Assembly (NCBI RefSeq): GCF_013393345.1
Contig: NZ_QJRF01000045.1
Location: 62,001 to 126,000 of the forward strand
From: Pseudomonas taiwanensis
GTDB lineage: Bacteria > Pseudomonadota > Gammaproteobacteria > Pseudomonadales > Pseudomonadaceae
Length of the DNA: 64,000 bases
Direction of reading: 5' to 3'
Of this stretch, positions 8,718-17,450 are shown one piece after another (positions within the stretch are counted from its first letter, which is position 1; every line of letters begins with the position of its first letter). Under the pieces are notes generated by a model. That model saw nothing but the letters and a program-made list of their open reading frames with translations, searched no databases and was not told where the DNA came from. Position numbers and translations under genes: made by a program.

Positions 8718-9454
8718 TTTCCGCCAATGAACTGACTTCCCTGCTCAAGCGGGTGTTCGAGGGCATGGGTTACACCCCGGGGCACTACGAAGACGCGGCT
8801 GCCCTGGTCGGTTGGCTGCAACTGCACGGCGAGGACGGCCTGGGCGAGCTGGAACGGGCACTGGATTTGGTGGCCGACCGTAATCGAGCCGCGGCCGAAT
8901 TGCTGGCCGAGGGCACCGGCAGCCTGGTCGCCGACTGTCACGGACGCAGCGCCCTGAACTGCCTCCCGGCACTGCTGGAACTGGCCTCTGTCCAGGCCGT
9001 TGAGCAGACCTCGCTCCGCGTCGAAGTGCGGAACTGCCATAACCGCAAGTTCATCCTCAAACTGCTTGGAGACTGCGCGCGGCGCGGGCTTTGGGTCCAG
9101 GCCAGCTGGGAGAATGGCCACGCACCGGTACTCAGCCACATCGCCCGGATCGAACCTGGTGCAGCCTACCCGACCTTCCTGACCCACGAGCTTGCACAGG
9201 GTGCGCCTCGGGCGAGTCGCCAATCGCTACATCTGATCCTCGGTACACCCGCACGGCCGCAACCGGCAGGCGAGGCAGAGGTTCAGCAGAGTGAGCGATT
9301 GGTGACCCCCGATGACTTCGCCCTCGCCCGCGAACAGGCCCTGGAAAACGGCATGGAGATTTCTCCCGCGCTCTGGCAACGCCTCAACGGGCTCGCCGAA
9401 GCGGTGTTGGTGGAAAGCTCCGAACGCTCCCGCAGCGGTGCCGGTGGGCGCTGA
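8711..9454 (+). CDS. DUF3726-like protein, 247 aa
   Basis: The N-terminal 60 residues (ISANELTSLLKRVFEGMGY, then an AAALVGWLQ helix) resemble DUF3726 proteins, a family of unknown function; the assignment is tentative. The rest is a mixed alpha/beta protein with Cys at about 76, 83, 109 and 122, none in an obvious metal-binding pattern, and an Arg/Ser/Gly-rich tail. There is no signal peptide or membrane helix. The start lies within the end of the 575-aa gene, after AGGAGAAAG, showing tight coupling. It converges with the winged-helix/TPR regulator gene, whose stop is four bases away. Function unknown. Confidence 0.8.
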   Translation: MLISANELTSLLKRVFEGMGYTPGHYEDAAALVGWLQLHGEDGLGELERALDLVADRNRAAAELLAEGTGSLVADCHGRSALNCLPALLELASVQAVEQTSLRVEVRNCHNRKFILKLLGDCARRGLWVQASWENGHAPVLSHIARIEPGAAYPTFLTHELAQGAPRASRQSLHLILGTPARPQPAGEAEVQQSERLVTPDDFALAREQALENGMEISPALWQRLNGLAEAVLVESSERSRSGAGGR

Positions 9455-9458
9455 GGGG

Positions 9459-10967
9459 TCACTCCGGAAGGCCGGCCTTGCGGTAGCCATCGACAAAATG
9501 CGCCAGCGTCGCGGCGTCGCGGAATGGCTCCGTCGCAGCCCAATGGCCGATGGTGAAATACGGGTTGCCGACGAGGAAGAGTTCGACTTCCGCGCGCGCC
9601 TCGTCTAGCCGGCCCAGTTGAGCGAGGCTTGCCGCGAGGAAGCGGCGTGAGCTGGTGCGGTAGGTTTCGTCCCTGCGCAGTGTCTCGACCGCCGCTGCGT
9701 AGTCGCCGGCCGCATATTGCGCCTGGCCGAGTGTCAGGTAGTACCAGCTTGCCGGGAACGGGTTGAGGCGGAACGCCTTGCGAATGAACTCAAGGCCCTC
9801 CTCCACCCGCCCGGCCAGGACCGCGACGTCGGAGAGCGCCGCCCAGGTGTCGGCCTCGTTGGGGTCGAGTTCGAGCGACTTGGCGAACTGCGCATCCGCC
9901 TCGGCAAAACTGCGCGCATAAGTCAGCAGGTAGGCCAGGACCCAGCGACTGCCGGCATCGTCGGGATCGATTGCCACGGCCTTGCGCGCCAGTTCCAGGG
10001 CAAGGTTGCGGTCAGGCTCCGTGGGGCCGCCGCTGTGCACCCAGCCCATCCAGTGGTTCACCGCAAGCCAGCGATAGGCCTCCGCGTAGTCGGGGTCGAG
10101 CGAGACCGCGCGGGCGAGCATCAGGTGCGCCTCCTGTGCCGTCTGTGGTGAGTCATCCATCAGTTTGCGCGCCCGCACGCAGAGGTCGTAAGCCTCGAGA
10201 TTCCCAGGCCGCTTGCGTGGCGGCGCTGTGCGAAGGCGGCCGAGCAGCGCTTCCACGATCTTGCCGGTGACCTCGTCCTGAACCGCAAAGATATCGTCCA
10301 GGCTGCGGTCGAAGCGCTCCGCCCACAGGTGTTCGCCACTCAGCGCATCCACCAACTGAGCGTTGATGCGTACGCGCCCCGCGGCGCGCCTTGCGCTCCC
10401 CTCCAGCAGGTAGCGCACGCCAAGGTCTTCGGCGATTTGGCGCACGTCCATGGCCTTGCCCTTGTAGGCAAAGGCCGAGTTGCGTGCGATGACGAACAGG
10501 CCGGGAATCCTCGACAGATCGGTTGTCAGGTCCTCGGTCATCCCGTCGGCGAAGGATTCCTGCTCGGGATCGTTGCTGACGTTGATGAAGGGCAGCACGG
10601 CGATCGAGGGCTCGCTGGGCAGCGGTAAGGGTGTTCGCTTGATGCCGCCAAGCCGTTCGACGGCTCCGCAGAAGCGGTAGCCGACGCGCGGAACCGTGGC
10701 GATCCATTGATCACCCTCGGCGGGAGGACCCAGCAATTTGCGCAACTGCGCGATCTGGACGCTGAGGTTGCCTTCTTCCACGATCAGCCCCGGCCACGCT
10801 GCGTCCAGCAACTCGGCCTTGCCGAGGATGTCGCCGGACCTCGCGACCAGAGCGGCCAGCAGTTTCAGTGCGCGGTAGCCGATGGCAATGGGGACATCGT
10901 CCCGAAGCAATGTCCCCGCGCCGACATCGAGCACGAAAGGACCGAAGGCAAAGCGCGATCCCTGCAT
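9459..10967 (-). CDS. Winged-helix (OmpR/ToxR type) TPR transcriptional regulator
   Basis: The 502-residue protein has three parts. Residues about 5-105 form an OmpR/PhoB-type winged helix (AWPGLIVEEGNLSVQIAQLR, then PRVGYRF). Residues about 125-250 form a TolB-N/adenylate-cyclase-associated domain (SIAVLPFINVSNDPEQESFA, LLEGSARR). The remainder is TPR repeats. No transmembrane segment separates DNA-binding and sensory parts, so unlike CadC or ToxR it is cytoplasmic. ATG 10967 follows AGGTG; a GTG three codons upstream is an alternative. It is divergent from the DUF1127-MFS genes and is a plausible regulator of them. The signal is unknown. Confidence 0.88.
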   Translation of the reverse strand: MQGSRFAFGPFVLDVGAGTLLRDDVPIAIGYRALKLLAALVARSGDILGKAELLDAAWPGLIVEEGNLSVQIAQLRKLLGPPAEGDQWIATVPRVGYRFCGAVERLGGIKRTPLPLPSEPSIAVLPFINVSNDPEQESFADGMTEDLTTDLSRIPGLFVIARNSAFAYKGKAMDVRQIAEDLGVRYLLEGSARRAAGRVRINAQLVDALSGEHLWAERFDRSLDDIFAVQDEVTGKIVEALLGRLRTAPPRKRPGNLEAYDLCVRARKLMDDSPQTAQEAHLMLARAVSLDPDYAEAYRWLAVNHWMGWVHSGGPTEPDRNLALELARKAVAIDPDDAGSRWVLAYLLTYARSFAEADAQFAKSLELDPNEADTWAALSDVAVLAGRVEEGLEFIRKAFRLNPFPASWYYLTLGQAQYAAGDYAAAVETLRRDETYRTSSRRFLAASLAQLGRLDEARAEVELFLVGNPYFTIGHWAATEPFRDAATLAHFVDGYRKAGLPE

Positions 10968-11092
10968 ATGGCGCACCTGTAACCGTTTGGAAGTTTTCAG
11001 AACTATTTGGGGGCGCTTAAGTACGACGCTGTACGTACCCTGGAGAATTCTCCTGCGGGTCGAGGTCTTTCTCGAACCCCAAGGAGGTTGTC

Positions 11093-11308
11093 ATGAACGA
11101 TACTCCCCACCTGTGGCCGGCGGAAGCGCCGCGCCGAGCCGAAAAACTGGCGACCTTGCGATACATTTTCGCCACCTGGGAGGCGCGCAAACGCTTTCGC
11201 GGGGAACTTGAACGAATGACGAAGGCCAATCCTCATTTGATCGCCGACATCGGGCTGACCCGGCATCAGGCCGAGGCGGAGATCGCCAAGCCTTTCTGGC
11301 AGGAATGA
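11093..11308 (+). CDS. DUF1127 domain small protein
   Basis: A 71-residue basic protein ending in the DUF1127 (YjiS-like) motif: an Arg-rich helix followed by LIADIGLTRHQAEAEI. Family members are small cytosolic proteins; some bind RNA and influence metabolism or RNA turnover, but this one is untested. A strong AAGGAGG lies six bases upstream of ATG. The MFS gene begins 24 bp after its stop, so the two are probably cotranscribed, divergent from the TPR regulator. Confidence 0.88.
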   Translation: MNDTPHLWPAEAPRRAEKLATLRYIFATWEARKRFRGELERMTKANPHLIADIGLTRHQAEAEIAKPFWQE

Positions 11309-11332
11309 GGTGAATGCCGCGATGAGGTCCGC

Positions 11333-12514
11333 ATGACGGCCAACAGCACGATATCCGCACGAGGGGACAGGATTCCCTGGGCCGCGCTGGCCGGCATCAT
11401 CGCGACCGTCTCGGTGTTCGCCCTGGCGCAGGGGCTCACCTACCCGTTGCTCAGCTTCATCCTCGAGCGGCAGGGAACGACGCCAGCGCTGATCGGCTTG
11501 TCGGCGGCGATGACGCCGCTGGGTTTCATCCTGTCCTCGCCCCTGATCCCGGCACTGGTGCGGCGAGTGGGCGGAGGACGGCTCGCCATCCTGTGTTCCG
11601 TGCTGGCCGCGCTCAGCCTTATCGCGATTGCCTGGACCCAGCAGGTCTGGGCCTGGATGCCGCTGCGCTTCCTGCTCGGCTTCTTCGCCAACCCGCTCTA
11701 TGTGATCAGCGAAACCTGGCTGATGGCGATCACGCCCGCCGCTCGGCGCGGTCGAATCCTCGGGCTCTACTCATCGATCGTTTCGGCTGGCTTCGCCCTC
11801 GGCCCCTTGTCCCTTGGCATGGTCGGCACGCAAGGGTGGCCGCCCTTCATGGTCGGTATCGTGGCCTTCCTGCTCTGCGGCCTGATCGTGCTGGCGGTGG
11901 TGCCGCGCCTGCCGAAGACATCGCATGAAGGTGAGGCAACCTCGGTCGGCGGCTTCGTCGCCCTGGCGCCGCTCCTGCTGTTCGCGGTTTTCGCGGCAGC
12001 CGCGTTCGAGCAGATACTGCTTTCCCTGTTCGCGGTTTACGGCGCCGCGTTCGGCAATACGGATGAACGCATCGCTTCGCTCATCACCTGCTACATCGCG
12101 GGCAATGCAGGGCTGCAGATCCTGCTCGGCCGCGTGGCCGAAAAGGCTGGCTCGCGGCGGACCATGCTGGTCTGCGCCCTGGCGTCGCTGGCAGGCTGCC
12201 TGCTGCTGCCATCGGCCTTGAACTCCTGGCTCGTCTGGCCGTTCGTTTTCGTCTGGGGCGGGTTCGCGTTCGGGATCTACACCATGTCGCTGATCCAGCT
12301 CGGCGAGCGTTTCACCGGCCAGACCCTGATGGCCGGGAATGCGGCCTTCGCATTCGGCTGGGGCGTTGGCGGCCTGGTGGGTGCTCCCGTGACCGGGCTG
12401 GCAATGCAGCTGATCGGGTATCAGGGGATGCCCTTGTCCCTCGGCCTGCTGTGCGGTGTGCTGGCGGTGTTCCTGCTGGTGGGGAAGCATCGCCGCAACG
12501 ACACGCGAACCTAG
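11333..12514 (+). CDS. MFS transporter (YcaD-like)
   Basis: A 393-residue, 12-helix major facilitator. The first half has short cytoplasmic loops with a weak motif A (RRVGGGRLAIL) and the second half a matching loop (GRVAEKAGSRRTMLV); the general look is of the YcaD/UMF2 group. ATG 11333 follows GAGGT. The stop codon overlaps that of the convergent HxlR gene (CTAG, one TAG on each strand). Substrate unknown; export of a small molecule is possible given the neighbouring regulators. Confidence 0.85.
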   Translation: MTANSTISARGDRIPWAALAGIIATVSVFALAQGLTYPLLSFILERQGTTPALIGLSAAMTPLGFILSSPLIPALVRRVGGGRLAILCSVLAALSLIAIAWTQQVWAWMPLRFLLGFFANPLYVISETWLMAITPAARRGRILGLYSSIVSAGFALGPLSLGMVGTQGWPPFMVGIVAFLLCGLIVLAVVPRLPKTSHEGEATSVGGFVALAPLLLFAVFAAAAFEQILLSLFAVYGAAFGNTDERIASLITCYIAGNAGLQILLGRVAEKAGSRRTMLVCALASLAGCLLLPSALNSWLVWPFVFVWGGFAFGIYTMSLIQLGERFTGQTLMAGNAAFAFGWGVGGLVGAPVTGLAMQLIGYQGMPLSLGLLCGVLAVFLLVGKHRRNDTRT

Positions 12515-13041
12515 CCACCCTTCTGCTCAGAGGCGGCCGCTCCCCGGGCAGCCCGAAACGCCTCGCGCCGTTCGTTGCGTTCCTCGGCATAGGCCGGGTT
12601 CTGCTCGCCGCTCAGGTCTTCCCGCCGCAGGACTTCGCCACAGCCGTCGCACAGCGGCCCCAGGCCGGCGGGCTTTCCGCATGTCTTGTGGGTGAAGTGC
12701 ACGGCGACCCCCTCCTCCGCGGCCTTGCACCACTGCTCACCCCAGGCACGCAGGGCAAGGATCACGGGATAGAAGGCCTCGCCCTTGGCGGTGAGCTGAT
12801 ACTCGTAGCGTACCGGCCGCTCGTTGTAGCGCGTGCGCAGCACCAGGCCGTCCGCCTCCATCTGCTTCAGGCGAGTGGCGACCATCTGCGGCGTACCGCC
12901 GGTCTGCGCCTGGATCTCGTCGAATCGACGGTTGCCCATGAACAGTTCGCGCAAGACCAGCACCGTCCAGCGGTCGCCCACCAGGTCCTCGGCGCGGGCA
13001 ACCGGACACAGCGTCTCGGCGAATTTTCTCGGGCTTGACAT
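12511..13041 (-). CDS. HxlR family transcriptional regulator
   Basis: A 176-residue HxlR-type winged-helix regulator: CPVARAEDLVGDRWTVLVLR (with the family's N-terminal Cys), then FDEIQAQTGGTPQMVATRLK as recognition region. It has a C-terminal extension with a CxxxxGLGPLCDGCG cysteine cluster, which may bind metal. ATG 13041 follows GGAGACG. It is divergent from the cysteine hydrolase/semialdehyde dehydrogenase pair and probably represses it; the 99-bp gap holds an AT-rich stretch (TTTGTAAATATGATTTTC) suited to an operator. Confidence 0.9.
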   Translation of the reverse strand: MSSPRKFAETLCPVARAEDLVGDRWTVLVLRELFMGNRRFDEIQAQTGGTPQMVATRLKQMEADGLVLRTRYNERPVRYEYQLTAKGEAFYPVILALRAWGEQWCKAAEEGVAVHFTHKTCGKPAGLGPLCDGCGEVLRREDLSGEQNPAYAEERNERREAFRAARGAAASEQKGG

Positions 13042-13140
13042 GGCGTCTCCGGGGGGTGATTTTGTAAATATGATTTTCATAGTGATAACGGACAAAGTCA
13101 ATCCAGGGAGCAATGGACATCCCCTAATCACGAGGACCCC

Positions 13141-13767
13141 ATGATGTCGAACACCCCCTATCCCATCGACAAGACCGCCTACCTGCTGGTCGACCCTTAC
13201 AACGACTTCCTCTCCGAAGGCGGGCGCATCTTTCCCCTGATCGAACCCATAGCCTCGGAAGTCGGCCTGCTCGACAACCTGCGCACGCTCGACCGTGCAA
13301 TCCGCGAGCGCGGCATTCCGGTGTTCATCGTGCCGCATCGGCGCTGGGAGCCGGGTGACTACGAAAGCTGGGACCACCCGACGCCCACCCAGTGCAAGAT
13401 CATGCACGGCCATCACTTCGCCCGTGGCGAATGGGGCGGCGAGTGGCACCCGGATTTCGCGCCCCGTGAAGGCGACACCATCATCTCCGAACACTGGGGC
13501 TCCAGCGGCTTCGCCAATACCGACCTGGACTTCCGCCTCAAGCAACGGGGCATCAGCCACGTCATCATCGTCGGCCTGCTGGCGAACACCTGCATCGAAG
13601 CGACTGCCCGTTTCGCCTCGGAACTCGGCTACCACGTCACGCTGGTACGCGATGCCACCGCCGCCTTCCGCCACGACATGATGCATGCCGCCCACGAGCT
13701 GAACGGCCCCACCTTCGCCCACTCCATCGTGACGACGAACGAGCTCATCGCGAACCTCGCCAACTGA
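13141..13767 (+). CDS. Isochorismatase-like cysteine hydrolase
   Basis: A 208-residue member of the cysteine hydrolase superfamily (isochorismatase, nicotinamidase, N-carbamoylsarcosine amidase). The nucleophile Cys151 (ANTCIEATAR) and acidic Asp18 (LVDPYNDF) are in place. The usual catalytic lysine region reads SEHWGSSGFANTDLD, so His/Glu stand where Lys is normal. This may mark a divergent subgroup with altered chemistry. Two adjacent ATG codons (13141, 13144) are possible starts. It lies divergent from HxlR and 85 bp before a ketoglutarate-semialdehyde-type dehydrogenase, suggesting a short amide-catabolic module. Confidence 0.88.
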   Translation: MMSNTPYPIDKTAYLLVDPYNDFLSEGGRIFPLIEPIASEVGLLDNLRTLDRAIRERGIPVFIVPHRRWEPGDYESWDHPTPTQCKIMHGHHFARGEWGGEWHPDFAPREGDTIISEHWGSSGFANTDLDFRLKQRGISHVIIVGLLANTCIEATARFASELGYHVTLVRDATAAFRHDMMHAAHELNGPTFAHSIVTTNELIANLAN

Positions 13768-13781
13768 CCGTCACGCCGGGT

Positions 13782-13801
13782 CGCCGCCGCTCCAGGCGGC
13801 G
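13782..13801. other. GC-rich hairpin between hydrolase and dehydrogenase genes
   Basis: CGCCGCC and GGCGGCG arms flank a six-base loop 15 bp after the hydrolase stop. No T tract follows, so it is more likely an mRNA-stabilising or partial-termination hairpin than a strong terminator. Confidence 0.4.
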
Positions 13802-13852
13802 GCGCCTCGCGTCGAAACGACGCCATTCCCCGCATCATCAGGTGACAAAGAG

Positions 13853-15418
13853 ATGGATTTGACAGGAAACCTCATCATCGGCGCCCGCGACGTGCCCGCC
13901 AGTCAAGGCGTCATGAAGGCGCTCGATCCCGCGACCAACCAGCTCATGGAACCGGACTTCGCCTTCGGCGGCGTGCAGGAGGTGGACCAGGCCGCCACCC
14001 TGGCCGACGAAGCGTTCGACAGCTACAGCCACAGCACGCTGGCAGAACGGGCGGCCTTCCTCGAACGCATCGCCGACAATCTGGAACAGGCCCGCGAGGT
14101 GCTGGCGGCCCGTGCCGCGTTGGAAACCGGACTCCCCGAGGCGCAGCTGCAAGGCGAAGCAAGCAAGGCCGCCACACAGTTCCGCCAGTTCGCCGATGTG
14201 GTGCGCAAAGGGCGCTTCCTCCAGTTGTCGATCGATCCAGCCCAGCCCGATCGCCAGCCGCGTCCGCGCATGGACCACCGGCTGCAGAAGATGGCGACCG
14301 GTCCGGTAGCGATCTTCGGCGCGAGCAATTTCCCCATCTCGTATTCGGTCGCCGGTGGCGATACGGCCTCGGCGCTGGCGGCCGGCGCAACGGTAGTGGT
14401 GAAGGCCCACAACGCCCACCCCGGCGCGTCTGAAATCATGGCGCGCGCCATCCGCAAGGCCGTGCGCGAGAGCGGCCTGCACGAAGGTGTCTTCTCGATG
14501 CTCCGTGGCAGCGGAAACACCATCGGCGAGGACCTGGTGGATCACCCGCTGATCAAGGCCGTGACCTTCACCGGATCGGAAGCGGGCGGCATGGCGTTGT
14601 ACCGCCGCGCCCAGCAGCGCCCCGACCCCATTCCCGTTTTCACCGAGATGACCAGCGTCAACCCGACCTTCATCCTGCCGGGTGCCGTGGCCGAGCGCGG
14701 CCGCGTGATCGGCGATGGTTTCATCGAACGCATGCTGGCCAATGTGGGCCAGGCCTGCCTCAAGCCGGCGATTCTTATCGCGATCGATGGCGCGGGCTTC
14801 GCCAAACTGCGCGAGGCCATGGTCACTCGCCTGGAGATAGCCCCCGCGCGCACCCTGCTCACGCCGGGCATCCACGCGTCCTATGTCAGCGGCCTCGATG
14901 GCCTGGAAGCCGCCGGCGCCCAACGCATCGCCGAAGGCGCGGTGACCAGCGCCGACCTGGATGGCCGCGCCACGCTGTTCGAGGTGGATGGCGAGCGTTT
15001 TCTCGCCGAGCCCCGGCTCGCGGAAGAGGTCTTCGGGCCAGTGGCGCTGCTGGTGAAGGTCGGAGATGTGGAGCAAATGCTTGCCGTGGCCCGTTCGCTT
15101 CGCGGCCAGCTGTCGGCAACCCTGCACCTCGAAGCCAGCGACTCGCCCCTGGCTCGCCGTTTGCTCCCCGTCCTCGAAAGACGTACCGGGCGCATCGTGG
15201 TCAACGCATTCGCCCATCCGCAGGAAGTGTCCTTCGCGTCCGTGCATGGCGGCCCGTTCCCGGCCACGTCCGACAGCCGCTTCACCTCGGTGGGCATGAC
15301 GGCGATCGAACGCTTCCTGAGGCCGGTGTGCTACCAGGGCTTCCCGGACGAACTGCTGCCCGAGGCACTACGCGAGGGCAACCCTCTGCAGCTGCCGCGC
15401 ATTGTCGATGGCCAGTAA
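13853..15418 (+). CDS. Aldehyde dehydrogenase, 2-oxoglutarate-semialdehyde (2,5-dioxovalerate) type
   Basis: A 521-residue aldehyde dehydrogenase of the KGSADH type, recognised by GPVAIFGASNFPISYSVAGG (coenzyme loop) and by a catalytic region that departs from classic ALDHs. The nucleophile Cys lies in NVGQACLKPAI and the acid in FTEMTSVNP. Type members convert alpha-ketoglutarate semialdehyde, from sugar-acid or hydroxyproline breakdown, to alpha-ketoglutarate. It follows the cysteine hydrolase and no sugar-acid dehydratase is nearby, so the source of the semialdehyde is unclear. It is the second semialdehyde-type dehydrogenase in the first 16 kb. Confidence 0.87.
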   Translation: MDLTGNLIIGARDVPASQGVMKALDPATNQLMEPDFAFGGVQEVDQAATLADEAFDSYSHSTLAERAAFLERIADNLEQAREVLAARAALETGLPEAQLQGEASKAATQFRQFADVVRKGRFLQLSIDPAQPDRQPRPRMDHRLQKMATGPVAIFGASNFPISYSVAGGDTASALAAGATVVVKAHNAHPGASEIMARAIRKAVRESGLHEGVFSMLRGSGNTIGEDLVDHPLIKAVTFTGSEAGGMALYRRAQQRPDPIPVFTEMTSVNPTFILPGAVAERGRVIGDGFIERMLANVGQACLKPAILIAIDGAGFAKLREAMVTRLEIAPARTLLTPGIHASYVSGLDGLEAAGAQRIAEGAVTSADLDGRATLFEVDGERFLAEPRLAEEVFGPVALLVKVGDVEQMLAVARSLRGQLSATLHLEASDSPLARRLLPVLERRTGRIVVNAFAHPQEVSFASVHGGPFPATSDSRFTSVGMTAIERFLRPVCYQGFPDELLPEALREGNPLQLPRIVDGQ

Positions 15419-15440
15419 GCGATAGCGCCCGCGGACGCGA

Positions 15441-15980
15441 TCAGCCCTCGATCTGCACCCGCTCTGCGGGCACCACCTCCGCCCGCACACCGAAGCTCGA
15501 CATGCTGCCGAGCACCGCATTGTGGTGGGCGATGATCTGCGCGGCGCTGATGGCGGCGTTGTCGAGGGTCGAGTGGGCGTCCGCCGGCAGCACCACTTCG
15601 TAGCCCAGCGCCAAGGCGCGGCGCACGGTGGTATCCACGCAATAGTCCGTCTGCAGGCCGCAGATGATCAGGCGCTGGATTCCCTGCTGCTGCAGCACTT
15701 CCTGCAGTTCGGTCTGGTGGAAGGAGTCCGGCGTGGTCTTGCGCACGCGAATGTCACTGTCCGCCACAACCAGGTCGTCCGCCAATTGCCAGGTCTCGCT
15801 GCCGTAGAGGAAATAGGCTTCGGGCTCCTCATGCTGGATCACCACCACGGGCAGCCCGGCGGCCCGCACCTTGGCGCTGAGGTCATTGATGGTGGAGATC
15901 ACACGGTCGATCTCGAAAGCGGCGTACTCGCCGACGCTGATGGCGCGTTGGACGTCGATGATCAGGAGAGCGGTTTTCAT
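15441..15980 (-). CDS. Cysteine hydrolase (isochorismatase family)
   Basis: A 179-residue compact cysteine hydrolase with the complete triad: Asp in LLIIDVQ (about 9), Lys in RVRKTTPDSF, and Cys in GLQTDYCVDTT. The ATG at 15980 starts directly at the family N-terminus (MKTALLII). It is convergent with the semialdehyde dehydrogenase (gap 22 bp) and divergent from the alpha/beta hydrolase. Substrate unknown; unlike the hydrolase at 13.1 kb, its catalytic lysine is present. Confidence 0.88.
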   Translation of the reverse strand: MKTALLIIDVQRAISVGEYAAFEIDRVISTINDLSAKVRAAGLPVVVIQHEEPEAYFLYGSETWQLADDLVVADSDIRVRKTTPDSFHQTELQEVLQQQGIQRLIICGLQTDYCVDTTVRRALALGYEVVLPADAHSTLDNAAISAAQIIAHHNAVLGSMSSFGVRAEVVPAERVQIEG

Positions 15981-16117
15981 GGGCAGCAGTCCCTGCAGAA
16001 TTGAAAGGCGAAGCTTAGGACGGGGCGGCAATCCAGACCAGAGACTGAGTCAACCTTCTACCGCTACCCGGATATTTTCTGGCAACCTGCAGGCCGATCA
16101 TCGTGTTGGAGTCACCC

Positions 16118-16915
16118 GTGCCAAGCCCCAGCCACCATACACAGGACCTGCACATCGACAGCCTGCACGGCCGTCTGTTCGTTCGCCTCTGGAGTCCTGC
16201 CCACCTCAGCCCGTCCTTCGACGAGCCGCCCATCGTCCTCTTCCACGACTCCCTCGGCTGCGTCGAGCTGTGGCGTGAATTTCCCAGCAAACTTGCCGCG
16301 ATCAGCGGCAAGACGGTCGTGGCCTACGACCGGCTGGGCTTCGGCCGCTCGGACGCGAATCCACGCGAACTGTCGCGCGGATTCGTCGGCGACGAAGCCG
16401 AACAGGCCTTCCCGACCCTGAAGGATCATCTGGGCATCGGCCAGTTCATCGCCTTGGGCCACAGCGTCGGCGGTGGCATGGCAACCCATTGCGCCGCGCG
16501 CCACCGCGAAGACTGCCTGGCGCTCATCACCGAGTCGGCCCAGGCGTTCGTCGAAGACCGCACCCTGCAAGGCATTCGTGAAGCCAAGGCCGGATTCCAG
16601 CAGGACGGCCAGATCGACCGCCTGGCGAGATACCACGGCGACAAGGCCCGCTGGGTGCTCGATGCCTGGACCGAAACCTGGCTGTCACCCGAATTCGCCG
16701 ACTGGACTCTGGAAGCCGAGATCGACCGCCTGGACTGCCCGGTACTGGCCATCCATGGCGACCTGGACGAATTCGGCTCCGACCTGCACCCGCAACAGAT
16801 CGCACGGCTGACCGACGGGCCGTCGCGGGTCCTGCTCATCGATGATTGCGGCCATGTACCTCATCGCGAAAAACCGGAGATCGTCCTGCAGGCCGTAGCG
16901 GAACTGCTGCGTTGA
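16118..16915 (+). CDS. Alpha/beta hydrolase
   Basis: A 265-residue alpha/beta-hydrolase-fold protein. The nucleophile elbow is GHSVGGG, the oxyanion region HDSLGCVELW, the acid lies in GDLDEFGSD and the histidine in DCGHVPHREKP. GTG 16118 was chosen because GGAG sits six bases upstream; an in-frame GTG at 16103 is possible but lacks a site. Monocistronic, with a hairpin just after the stop. The family covers esterases, haloperoxidase-like enzymes and C-C hydrolases, so specificity is open. Confidence 0.85.
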   Translation: MPSPSHHTQDLHIDSLHGRLFVRLWSPAHLSPSFDEPPIVLFHDSLGCVELWREFPSKLAAISGKTVVAYDRLGFGRSDANPRELSRGFVGDEAEQAFPTLKDHLGIGQFIALGHSVGGGMATHCAARHREDCLALITESAQAFVEDRTLQGIREAKAGFQQDGQIDRLARYHGDKARWVLDAWTETWLSPEFADWTLEAEIDRLDCPVLAIHGDLDEFGSDLHPQQIARLTDGPSRVLLIDDCGHVPHREKPEIVLQAVAELLR

Positions 16916-16921
16916 ACCGGA

Positions 16922-16944
16922 CCCGGGCGCCGTTGGCACCCGGG
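16922..16944 (+). terminator. Hairpin after the alpha/beta hydrolase gene
   Basis: CCCGGG arms with an inner GCC/GGC pair form a strong stem starting seven bases after the stop. Only CCTTCGG follows, so Rho-independent termination is likely but not assured. Confidence 0.5.
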
Positions 16945-16970
16945 CCTTCGGCTGACTATGATCGGAAGCC

Positions 16971-17372
16971 ATGACGCCCACTCTCCCCACCCGCCAACCC
17001 TGCCCTCCCGGTGCCTGCAACTGCGGGCGTGAGGAGTTGCTGGAGTCGCCAGGTGCCGATGTACGCATCCTGCTGCTGACCCGCCAGGAGGAGAAGCGCC
17101 TGCTGGAGCGGCTGGAGAACATCCAGAGCCTTGCCGACCTGGAACACATGCAGCGGCGCATATACGAGCAGCTCGGGGTGCGCCTGCATATCGCCCCCGG
17201 CTTCAACGAAGTGCGGAGCATGCGCGGAATCGATATCGAGATCGACGAACTGCCCGGCCTCTGCCGCAAGACCCGCCAGTCCATCCCGGCGGCCATTCGC
17301 CGGGGCCTGGAGCTGCACCCGGAAATCGCCTACCGCCTGCTGGACTCCCACGACCTCCTGCGCGACGCCTGA
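16971..17372 (+). CDS. Conserved hypothetical protein with N-terminal cysteine cluster
   Basis: A 133-residue cytosolic protein I cannot assign to a family. The N-terminus holds CPPGACNCGREEL (Cys 11, 16 and 18), a possible metal site, with a further Cys at about 102. The middle is a charged helical stretch (EEKRLLERLENIQSLADLEH) with coiled-coil character. Codon use matches its neighbours and a CGGAAG site precedes ATG. It is followed 78 bp later by a GNAT gene in the same direction. Confidence 0.7.
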   Translation: MTPTLPTRQPCPPGACNCGREELLESPGADVRILLLTRQEEKRLLERLENIQSLADLEHMQRRIYEQLGVRLHIAPGFNEVRSMRGIDIEIDELPGLCRKTRQSIPAAIRRGLELHPEIAYRLLDSHDLLRDA

Positions 17373-17450
17373 CGTCCGCCCGGCGGCCTGGCCGCCCTCC
17401 TCGCTTGGCGCTATACCGATAGCGTCCACCTCCTCCGAGGAGTTCCCGTC

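Noticed and set aside
9459-10967. Membrane-bound CadC/ToxR-type sensor
   Set aside because: The domain order fits, but no hydrophobic segment of membrane-spanning length lies between the winged helix and the TPR part.
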